Source: CAZINM01 sp964540605
GTDB lineage: Bacteria; Patescibacteriota; Dojkabacteria; SC72; JAHDCA01
DNA length: 8,360 nt
Assembly (NCBI GenBank): GCA_964540605.1
Contig: CAZINM010000046.1
Coordinates: forward strand, 1 to 8,360
Direction: 5' to 3'
Position numbers and translations under genes: made by a program. Position 1 is the first letter of the stretch. Every line of letters begins with the position of its first letter. This document shows, one piece after another, positions 1 to 4,597 of the stretch. Below the pieces are notes generated by a model. That model ran no database searches. It was given only the letters and a program-made list of their open reading frames with translations, and was not told where the DNA came from.

Positions 1-551
1 TTCTCATTGAAGATCGGCTCTAATCTTTCTGAAATTTCGTCTGCTACAACATCTATATTTCCAGTATAAAGTTCATTTGCAGAATAGTTTCTTGGAATTT
101 GTCTTACCCAAATTCTTGAATCTGTTTTAACAATTTTTTCTACAACTTCTGCTTCCGTTCCAAGTGTTTGAGCTACTTCTTTGATCATTTCTGGTTGGAT
201 CGAAAATCTAACTGTGTATCTGATAGATACCTGCTGACCATCTTTAGTGTTTGTATCAACAGATACATCTTGATAATCTGCATTTGAAGCATTTGAATAA
301 GGTTCTACTGATAAAGTTTCATAAACGATCTTTTGTGTTCTATAAACTACAACTTTATCTATAAAAGGAATTTTAAAATGAAGACCAGGATCTTTCGCAT
401 CTCCAACAATTTCACCAAACCTTGTAAGTACACCAACAGTACCATATTGTATTTGATATGTTACTGAGTTAGCTAATAGAACGAGTAGTACAAGACCGCC
501 AATTATAAGGCCTAATAGCTTAAATTTCTTTAGATCTAATGGGACATTCAT
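1..551 (-). CDS. SPFH/prohibitin-family membrane protein, N-terminal part (partial)
   Basis: Reading leftwards from ATG at 549-551, 183 codons stay open to the window edge, so the C-terminus is missing. Residues 11-30 form one hydrophobic segment (LLGLIIGGLVLLVLLANSV) after a short basic N-terminus, as in membrane-anchored prohibitin/HflK-type proteins. The SPFH domain follows: GTVGVLTRFGEIV near 38-49, DPGLHFKIPFIDKVVVYRTQ near 54-73, then a strand-rich stretch with VDTNTKDGQQVSIRYTVRFSI near 98-118, which matches the family's typical 'T+DG..V.+..+V.+.+' pattern. SPFH proteins oligomerise at membranes and scaffold proteases or lipid microdomains; the exact role here is unknown. There is no purine-rich ribosome site; the leader is A/T-rich. 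A -10 box TATACT lies 30 nt upstream. The family call is firm, but the subfamily (prohibitin, HflK/C or stomatin) cannot be set without the C-terminal half. Confidence 0.88.
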   Translation of the reverse strand, partial: MNVPLDLKKFKLLGLIIGGLVLLVLLANSVTYQIQYGTVGVLTRFGEIVGDAKDPGLHFKIPFIDKVVVYRTQKIVYETLSVEPYSNASNADYQDVSVDTNTKDGQQVSIRYTVRFSIQPEMIKEVAQTLGTEAEVVEKIVKTDSRIWVRQIPRNYSANELYTGNIDVVADEISERLEPIFNE

Positions 552-581
552 TTTTTTATGTTAAAAAATTATGACTACTCA

Positions 582-610
582 AGTATACGACAATACGAAA
601 GGAGTTAAAA
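582..610 (-). promoter_or_regulatory. Putative promoter of the SPFH gene
   Basis: On the minus strand a -10 box TATACT (582-587) is preceded, 17 bp away, by a poor -35 TTTTAA (605-610). The -10 ends 30 nt before the ATG, the same spacing seen at several other genes here. The call rests on the -10 and its position; the -35 is weak. Confidence 0.4.
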
Positions 611-650
611 TTGATTTCAATTATTCATTTGATAGCCTTGCGAAAAGATA

Positions 651-679
651 TTGAATGAAAAGCGTTTTACTGATAATAT
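651..679 (+). promoter_or_regulatory. Putative promoter of tRNA-Leu
   Basis: TTGAAT (651-656), a 17-bp spacer and TAATAT (674-679) lie 11 nt before the first base of tRNA-Leu. GATAAT at 672-677 is an alternative -10 with a 15-bp spacer. The short gap to the mature 5' end resembles that at tRNA-Val in this window. Confidence 0.45.
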
Positions 680-690
680 TGGTCATTCAA

Positions 691-779
691 GCCGAGGTGG
701 TGGAATTGGCAGACACGCTACCTTGAGGTGGTAGTGGGCGTAAAAGCCTGTGCAGGTTCAAGTCCTGTCCTCGGCACCA
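691..779 (+). tRNA. tRNA-Leu (anticodon GAG)
   Basis: The acceptor stem GCCGAGG (691-697) pairs with CCTCGGC (769-775), the discriminator is A776, and CCA is encoded at 777-779. The anticodon stem CTACC (718-722)/GGTAG (730-734) closes the loop TTGAGGT, putting anticodon GAG at 725-727, which reads CUC and CUU leucine codons. A long variable arm (about 735-750, GGGC paired with GCCT) marks it as a class II tRNA, as expected for leucine. The T arm contains GGTTCAAGTCC. All stems are intact, so it should be functional. The 3' end is copied exactly at 960-981. Confidence 0.97.
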
Positions 780-780
780 G
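759..780 (+). repeat. 22-bp direct repeat, copy 1 (tRNA-Leu 3' end)
   Basis: This stretch covers the T-loop through CCA plus one base of tRNA-Leu and is identical over 22 bp to 960-981, exactly 201 bp downstream. Identity stops at both edges (T758 against C959, C781 against G982). Duplication of a tRNA 3' end is what tyrosine-recombinase integration leaves as an att core. Confidence 0.9.
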
Positions 781-825
781 CCCTAAGTAACTCCTTCTGG
801 AGTTATGTAGGGCTGGTTTTGTTTT
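777..825 (+). terminator. Intrinsic terminator of tRNA-Leu, sharing its CCA end
   Basis: CCAGCCCT (777-784) pairs with AGGGCTGG (809-816), and after a small internal loop TAACTCC (788-794) pairs with GGAGTTA (799-805) around a TTCT loop. The run TTTTGTTTT (817-825) follows. This is a 15-bp, two-segment hairpin with a U tract. The tRNA's own CCA is the first three bases of the stem, so maturation must resolve the overlap. Confidence 0.88.
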
Positions 826-1005
826 ACTGATTGAACCTGCGCAGGTTTACATCAGCGGTTAACGAATGAGGAACAGAATGTGACGAAATGAGTTTACGCT
901 GGGGAATGCACGAGGAAACGACTCTCAAGTTTCAGAAACTTGTAGAGGAGTCCGAGGGCCAAGTCCTGTCCTCGGCACCAGGAAGTAAAGCAACTCCATA
1001 TTTTT
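826..1005 (+). other. Structured non-coding stretch next to tRNA-Leu (possible ncRNA or element remnant)
   Basis: No coding sequence is supported here. G+C by hand count over 841-960 is about 48%, against about a third in nearby rows. It begins with a nested dyad: CTGAT (827-831)/ATCAG (851-855) around the 14-bp palindrome AACCTGCGCAGGTT (834-847). Further on, CAAGTTT (926-932)/AAACTTG (936-942) forms a tight hairpin with a CAG loop, extended by GACTC (920-924)/GAGTC (948-952). GGAGT (947-951) can instead pair with ACTCC (993-997) just before T1001-T1005, which would make a terminator-like end. ACGAATGAG (862-870) and ACGAAATGAG (883-892) are near repeats. I could not match it to RNase P RNA, tmRNA, SRP RNA or a group I intron. 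Confidence 0.45.
960..981 (+). repeat. 22-bp direct repeat, copy 2 (displaced tRNA-Leu 3' end)
   Basis: An exact copy of 759-780 without a tRNA body in front of it. CCGAGG at 952-957 can pair with CCTCGG at 970-975, so this copy still sits in a small acceptor-like hairpin. It may be the distal half of an att pair, or a tRNA fragment recruited into a structured RNA. No integrase gene is present between the two copies. Confidence 0.85.
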
Positions 1006-1010
1006 AGTAA

Positions 1011-1601
1011 TTATCCTGTGATGTTTGGTATTGTAGAACCTCTGTTATTTGTATGACCTAATTGATTGGGATTTCTAACCATTCGATAATAAAATACAAC
1101 ATTATCAGGGTTTGTAAGTGACGCAGGAACTATATCCACTGGATGTGAAAATGGAGGGGCGTTTGTGTCCCATTTAGAAATTACAATAACTTGTCCCTCT
1201 TCCGTAACTTCTTTAACAATACCTATGTGAACAATATTTAATTCTATATCGGGATATAAAACAATGTCACCTGGTTTCGGTTCTGAAACTGGAACACAGT
1301 ATTCTTGTATATATTTTTTTGCATGCCCTTGAAACTTAGGTTCGAAACCGAGAATGAATTTAAATCGTGACATATGTCTATCTGCAGAGGAACTTGGATC
1401 CCAATCTATGTAAGGCGATCCATCTGAAATTTCAATACCACATACACCTATCATATCAATAGGTCTTTGTTCTGGATCCTCAAATATACGCTGTAATTGA
1501 TCTTGTATTGTTCTATAAGGGTGAAATGGCAAATACACCCAAGTATCTTTGAATGGACTTGCTTGGCAATCAGTTTCTTTGCTTTTTGTTGTTACATCCA
1601 T
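1011..1601 (-). CDS. Probable NlpC/P60- or CHAP-like papain-fold protein
   Basis: This gives 196 residues from the preferred ATG at 1599-1601, ending in TAA. The frame extends upstream to a TTG at 1647-1649 (212 residues), but that codon lies within a few bases of the TATAAT boxes at 1650-1660, so it would fall at or before the transcript start; the ATG is more likely. The C-terminal half (about 107-173) reads EPKPGDIVLY, then VHIGIVKEV, ISKWD, SHPVDIVP and FYYR. This is the order seen in NlpC/P60- and CHAP-like domains, where H125 would be the catalytic histidine. The nucleophile is less clear; C54 in IGVCGIEISDG is the best candidate. No signal peptide or membrane segment is seen, so an envelope role is unproven. 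It is convergent with the tRNA-Leu region. Confidence 0.6.
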   Translation of the reverse strand: MDVTTKSKETDCQASPFKDTWVYLPFHPYRTIQDQLQRIFEDPEQRPIDMIGVCGIEISDGSPYIDWDPSSSADRHMSRFKFILGFEPKFQGHAKKYIQEYCVPVSEPKPGDIVLYPDIELNIVHIGIVKEVTEEGQVIVISKWDTNAPPFSHPVDIVPASLTNPDNVVFYYRMVRNPNQLGHTNNRGSTIPNITG

Positions 1602-1649
1602 AAATTTCTGCGATACTGATTTTATCCTGTATTTATAACATAGAAACAA

Positions 1650-1660
1650 ATTATATTATA
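1650..1660 (-). promoter_or_regulatory. Putative -10 boxes for the papain-fold gene
   Basis: Two overlapping TATAAT hexamers lie on the minus strand at 1655-1660 and 1650-1655. No convincing -35 is visible at 17-18 bp. Transcription from here would start around 1643-1650 and leave a leader of about 45 nt to the ATG at 1601, which argues against the upstream TTG start. Confidence 0.4.
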
Positions 1661-1736
1661 GGTTGATGTTTAGTTCGTTAATTAATTTAAGGCTTCTAAA
1701 ATATTGAATTAAAGAATTTTAATATTTAGCATTTTA

Positions 1737-1765
1737 TTGCACAAATCATTTTTTAAATGTAAAAT
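1737..1765 (+). promoter_or_regulatory. Putative promoter of tRNA-Val
   Basis: TTGCAC (1737-1742), a 17-bp spacer and TAAAAT (1760-1765) end 12 nt before the first base of tRNA-Val, close to the 11-nt gap at tRNA-Leu. Confidence 0.45.
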
Positions 1766-1777
1766 TCATCAGTTCAT

Positions 1778-1854
1778 GGGCGACTAGCTCAACTGGCTAG
1801 AGCATCTCGTTTACACCGAGAGGGTTGGGGGTTCAAGTCCCTCGTCGCCCACCA
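1778..1854 (+). tRNA. tRNA-Val (anticodon UAC)
   Basis: The acceptor stem GGGCGAC (1778-1784) pairs with GTCGCCC (1844-1850), the discriminator is A1851, and CCA is encoded at 1852-1854. The D stem is GCTC (1787-1790)/GAGC (1800-1803). The anticodon stem TCTCG (1805-1809)/CGAGA (1817-1821) closes the loop TTTACAC, giving anticodon TAC at 1812-1814, which reads GUA and probably other valine codons. The T arm GGGGGTTCAAGTCCCTC is intact. It is a standard class I tRNA. No clear intrinsic terminator follows it, and its 3' end is not duplicated nearby. Confidence 0.97.
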
Positions 1855-1954
1855 AGACAACAATTTCCTCTTTAAATCAACAATTTCTCAAGTATAGAAT
1901 TTGTTTTCATAAAACTTTGATAATTGAATTCATGATCAAACATATGTTAGATGA

Positions 1955-1983
1955 TTGCTCAAGTCTACATTATTGTATAGAAT
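1955..1983 (+). promoter_or_regulatory. Putative promoter of the methyltransferase gene
   Basis: TTGCTC (1955-1960), a 17-bp spacer and TAGAAT (1978-1983) end 29 nt before the ATG. The octamer TATAGAAT at 1976-1983 also occurs at 1893-1900, also close after a CTCAAGT motif, so a second upstream start is possible. Confidence 0.5.
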
Positions 1984-2004
1984 GTAACCCTATAAAGTTA
2001 CATT
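1981..2004 (+). promoter_or_regulatory. Operator-like inverted repeat in the methyltransferase leader
   Basis: AATGTAAC (1981-1988) and GTTACATT (1997-2004) are perfect 8-bp inverted arms around an 8-bp spacer. The left arm overlaps the last bases of the -10 and the right arm ends 8 nt before the ATG. It could be a dimeric repressor site or, in RNA, a hairpin covering the ribosome entry region. No regulator gene is adjacent. Confidence 0.5.
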
Positions 2005-2012
2005 TATGATTT

Positions 2013-2633
2013 ATGTCACCTGAAAACCAAATACAAAGTTACTCTCACCATGAAAGAATGCAAGCTGCATGGGATAGCGGCAGGTTTCGTGCTGAATATA
2101 TTTTTGATACCTATAATGTATTTCTTCGAAGATTGAGGATAAAGCCATTTGATAGAAGAGTAAGAATACTTGATATAGGTTGTGGTATAGGTTTACGTGT
2201 TGCAGCTCTTAGAATCCTTGGTATAAATGCTTTCGGTATAGATAGAGAAAAAGAGCTCATATACAACATGACTGTCCCTCAAGCTAAGGATTTCTGTTTC
2301 GTGGCTGATCTAAATGATGAACTAGCTCGAGTTTTAACTGATTTTTCACCAGGTTTTGTTATTTCTGATGACGTGTTTGAGCATCTTTCTCTTGATACAA
2401 TAAAATATGTTCTTACAACAACAAGAAACATGGGTGTATCTAAAATGTTACATTCACTAACACCCACAGAACATACTTCAGATATTAATAATGACCCATC
2501 TCATGTTACAAAACTTTGTGCGAATGACTGGGTACCAGTTTTTACAGCGAGTGGTTGGGATGTAGATCCAAGGCATACTGCAGGTAATAGACAAGGTGTT
2601 TTTTTACTCAATCCATCAAATCAACCTTTTTAA
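2013..2633 (+). CDS. Class I SAM-dependent methyltransferase
   Basis: A 206-residue protein with a Rossmann-type methyltransferase core. Motif I is RILDIGCGIG (51-60), the SAM-binding glycine loop. FGID (74-77) supplies the acidic residue after strand 2 that normally binds the ribose hydroxyls. FVISDDVFEHL (115-125) matches the motif IV/post-IV 'D.vfEHl' of Methyltransf_11/12-type enzymes. A later DPSHVTKLCANDWVPVFTASGWDV (161-184) resembles the 'DptH....' and 'l..aGf.v' segments common in sugar- or glycan-linked methyltransferases; that substrate guess is only suggestive. No signal peptide or membrane segment is present, so it should be cytosolic. The ATG at 2013 is the only sensible start; ATG 2006 opens a five-codon frame. 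It ends in TAA 52 nt before the kinase gene, which has its own -10. Confidence 0.85.
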   Translation: MSPENQIQSYSHHERMQAAWDSGRFRAEYIFDTYNVFLRRLRIKPFDRRVRILDIGCGIGLRVAALRILGINAFGIDREKELIYNMTVPQAKDFCFVADLNDELARVLTDFSPGFVISDDVFEHLSLDTIKYVLTTTRNMGVSKMLHSLTPTEHTSDINNDPSHVTKLCANDWVPVFTASGWDVDPRHTAGNRQGVFLLNPSNQPF

Positions 2634-2656
2634 AATACACACAAATAGTTTATACT
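2628..2656 (+). promoter_or_regulatory. Putative promoter of the adenylate kinase-like gene
   Basis: TATACT (2651-2656) has TTTTAA (2628-2633) 17 bp upstream, overlapping the end of the methyltransferase gene. The -10 ends 29 nt before the ATG. The same hexamer pair at the same spacing precedes the SPFH gene. There is no Shine-Dalgarno sequence in the leader. Confidence 0.4.
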
Positions 2657-2685
2657 CATATCCAATAACATTTCACACTAACTAA

Positions 2686-3762
2686 ATGAAAGGTTTAGAT
2701 TTCCCAATGCCAAATACAAAGGCACAAGGTTCTAAAGATTTTTACGATCTCTCAGATTTCGAAGAGAGACAGGTTTATTTTCATGACAAAGTAGGAGATG
2801 AAATATCTGCTTTAAAAGATTACATGCGAGACAACACTTTCATCACATACATGCTTGGTAAGAAACAAGCGGGTAAAGGAACATATACTAAATTACTTGC
2901 TGAGATCTTCGGTTCTGACATTATCAAGCACATATCTGTGGGAGATCTTGTTAGAGCAATGGAGGTGATCCGAGATGATGAGAATGAAAGGAAAGCACTT
3001 GAGGAGTATCTGAATAAAAATTATCGAGGATTTGTATCTATCGAAGAAGCGATTGATGCTTTTATGAATCGAAATACCAGTACACTTCTACCAACTGAAT
3101 TTGTTCTCACATTAGTCAAAAGAGAGATCGAGAAAGCTGGGCGAGTAAATCTATTCATTGATGGATTTCCTAGGAATATGGATCAGGTAACATATTCTTT
3201 ATATTTTAGAGAACTTATCAATTATAGGGATGATCCAGATATCTTTCTTCTTTTAGATGTTCCAGAAGCAATTATTGATACAAGGATAAAATATAGAAGG
3301 GTATGTCCGAAATGCCAGACATCAAGGAATCTTTGGGCTTTTCCTACAAAAGAAGCGGGCTATGATAAAGAGAAAGATGAATTCTACTTGATCTGCGATA
3401 ATCCTGAATGTACTGGTGAACGAATGGTAGGTAAGGAGGGTGATGATCTAGGAATTCAAAGTATTAAAGATAGACTCGAGATGGACGATGAGCTTATTAG
3501 AAAAGTATTCGGACTCCATGGCGTACCAAAGATATTTATTAGAAATTCTGTTCCAGCTGAATTAGCCCATGAGATCCTTGACGATTATGAGATCACTCCA
3601 AGAGCATCATATAAAGTTGTTGATGGAAAAGTTGTTAGAGAAGATGCTGAGTGGAAGTTCCTAGATGATAATGGAGTCGAATCATATAGTGTTACAGCTC
3701 CCGCAGGAGTTGTATCGTGGATAAAACAGTTGCATAAAGTTCTGATACTGGGAGAACACTAA
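2686..3762 (+). CDS. Adenylate kinase-family nucleoside monophosphate kinase, enlarged
   Basis: The protein has 358 residues against roughly 180-220 for ordinary adenylate kinases. The core begins after an N-terminal extension of about 52 residues. It shows a P-loop GKKQAGKGT (58-66; usual form GPPGAGKGT), an NMP-binding HISVGDLVRA (82-91), FIDGFPRNMDQ (157-167; usual form LLDGFPR), LLLDVPE (188-194) and a LID region with CPKC (207-210) and CDNPEC (237-242), a four-cysteine zinc site. These are the hallmarks of enzymes that transfer phosphate from ATP to AMP or another NMP. The expected LID arginines and KDRLEMDDE (261-269; cf. 'R......Y') are present in modified form. The C-terminal roughly 60 residues (300-358) lie outside the usual fold and are unassigned. 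It is cytosolic. AMP specificity is assumed from motif order, not shown. Confidence 0.82.
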   Translation: MKGLDFPMPNTKAQGSKDFYDLSDFEERQVYFHDKVGDEISALKDYMRDNTFITYMLGKKQAGKGTYTKLLAEIFGSDIIKHISVGDLVRAMEVIRDDENERKALEEYLNKNYRGFVSIEEAIDAFMNRNTSTLLPTEFVLTLVKREIEKAGRVNLFIDGFPRNMDQVTYSLYFRELINYRDDPDIFLLLDVPEAIIDTRIKYRRVCPKCQTSRNLWAFPTKEAGYDKEKDEFYLICDNPECTGERMVGKEGDDLGIQSIKDRLEMDDELIRKVFGLHGVPKIFIRNSVPAELAHEILDDYEITPRASYKVVDGKVVREDAEWKFLDDNGVESYSVTAPAGVVSWIKQLHKVLILGEH

Positions 3763-3798
3763 TTCTTATTTAAGGTTGTGATCGTCGAATCAAAATAT

Positions 3799-4266
3799 TT
3801 ACTGATCGATCAAACCACCACAATAAGAGGTGCTAAATACGACTTCATTTTTATCATTAAGTATGAACTCTTCGCCAATGAAGTTCTTTACATCGCCATC
3901 AACTGTATTTTTATATATAAAACCTTGAGTTTTATATTCTTGGGGACCTCTGTAAGGCATATCTTTTGGTGAATGTCGTAAAGCCTCCGTTAGCACCGGG
4001 TAAATAATTTTGGGATCATTATCTTCTTCTATCCAACCGTAATAAACCATCATCCAAATAGGTTTGTTTTTATAAAAGACTACTTCTCTTCCACCATAAG
4101 GTTCTCCTCCAAAATAATTGTCGTGATATTTCCAATCTTCAGACACAAAAATAATTGATGTTGATCCATCAAATTCTTTATGTAAAAGATCAGGTTTATC
4201 TGAGGCAAAAGTGCTTGTGCTGGCTAGATGGATGAATGAGAGGAGGTCTTTGATAATTTGACGCAT
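3799..4266 (-). CDS. DUF5680-like domain protein
   Basis: 155 residues from ATG 4264-4266 to TAA. The sequence matches my recollection of the DUF5680 family: an N-terminal helix (LLSFIHLASTSTFAS, 8-22), then DWKYHDNYFGG (44-54), GREVVFYKNKPIWMMVYYGW (59-78), a helix with YPVLTEALR (89-97), YRGP (105-108) and a closing strand region EEFILNDKNEVVFSTSYCGGL (132-152). The function of this family is not known to me; it is a small soluble alpha/beta protein often scattered in bacterial genomes. No signal peptide or membrane span is evident. It is convergent with the kinase gene (36-bp gap) and the last gene of the leftward run that starts with trpS. A 14-bp palindrome sits 20 nt upstream. Confidence 0.72.
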   Translation of the reverse strand: MRQIIKDLLSFIHLASTSTFASDKPDLLHKEFDGSTSIIFVSEDWKYHDNYFGGEPYGGREVVFYKNKPIWMMVYYGWIEEDNDPKIIYPVLTEALRHSPKDMPYRGPQEYKTQGFIYKNTVDGDVKNFIGEEFILNDKNEVVFSTSYCGGLIDQ

Positions 4267-4286
4267 ATATATTACTTATAATTTTA

Positions 4287-4300
4287 AACAATCGATTGTT
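4287..4300. promoter_or_regulatory. 14-bp perfect palindrome upstream of the DUF5680-like gene
   Basis: AACAATCGATTGTT is fully self-complementary and lies 20 nt before the ATG at 4266, in a very AT-rich 70-bp gap. The position suits an operator, but no strong promoter was found around it: TACAAT on the minus strand (4309-4314) is the best -10 and has no good -35. Confidence 0.35.
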
Positions 4301-4336
4301 GTAGATTTATTGTATCAATATATTAATATAACTTTA

Positions 4337-4549
4337 TTATCGGCTCGGATATCCTAATTCTTTCCATAGGTTATTTTCTCGATCTGGTGTACACCAGTTA
4401 ATTCCATTCCATATCTGTCCTTGAGAATTTCTATCTCCGATTCTAGGTGTTGTGTCAGTACTACCACTCCCATCTGATCTACCGGACTCCATTCCAGGAA
4501 GTGGTTGCTGTACATAAGGTGTTTCTGCAGGTTTCTTTTTTGGTGCCAT
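4337..4549 (-). CDS. Hypothetical small protein (70 aa)
   Basis: Not recognised. From ATG 4547-4549 to TAA, the product begins with a lysine/proline-rich tail (MAPKKKPAETPYVQQPLPG), continues with a Gly/Ser/Thr/Asp-rich low-complexity stretch (about 20-40), and ends in a more ordered, tryptophan-rich part, GQIWNGINWCTPDRENNLWKELGYPSR (44-70). The composition suggests a disordered N-terminus with a small C-terminal motif. There is no signal peptide or membrane segment. It lies 48 nt after the GNAT-like gene and 70 nt before the DUF5680-like gene, in the same direction. TATAAC in the gap could be its own weak -10. The reading frame is clean and the composition is protein-like, so I judge it a real gene, but only moderately so. 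Confidence 0.55.
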   Translation of the reverse strand: MAPKKKPAETPYVQQPLPGMESGRSDGSGSTDTTPRIGDRNSQGQIWNGINWCTPDRENNLWKELGYPSR

Positions 4550-4597
4550 AATTAAACTATTTTACTAAAGTACTATAAGTTATACAAGACTAATTAG

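Noticed and set aside
826..980. Group I intron, RNase P RNA, tmRNA or an integron attC site
   Set aside because: Fragments such as GAGGAAA or GACTC...GAGTC look reminiscent, but the stretch is too short, the conserved cores are absent or out of order, and tRNA-Leu is already complete upstream.
960..981. A second tRNA gene at the repeated 3' end
   Set aside because: No D arm, anticodon arm or full acceptor partner precedes it; only a 6-bp CCGAGG/CCTCGG hairpin exists.
2279..2467. Minus-strand open frame of 62 codons
   Set aside because: It lies wholly inside the methyltransferase gene, which has clear family motifs; the antisense product has low-complexity, shadow-like composition.
3763..3798. 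Bidirectional terminator between the convergent kinase and DUF5680-like genes
   Set aside because: The 36-bp gap has no convincing hairpin with U tracts on either strand.
3803..3812. 10-bp palindrome TGATCGATCA
   Set aside because: It lies inside the 3' end of a coding sequence and is short enough to be chance.
3778..3972. Plus-strand open frame of 64 codons
   Set aside because: It is antisense to the end of the DUF5680-like gene, which has recognisable motifs; its Ile/Phe/Tyr-rich product reflects AT-rich shadow coding.
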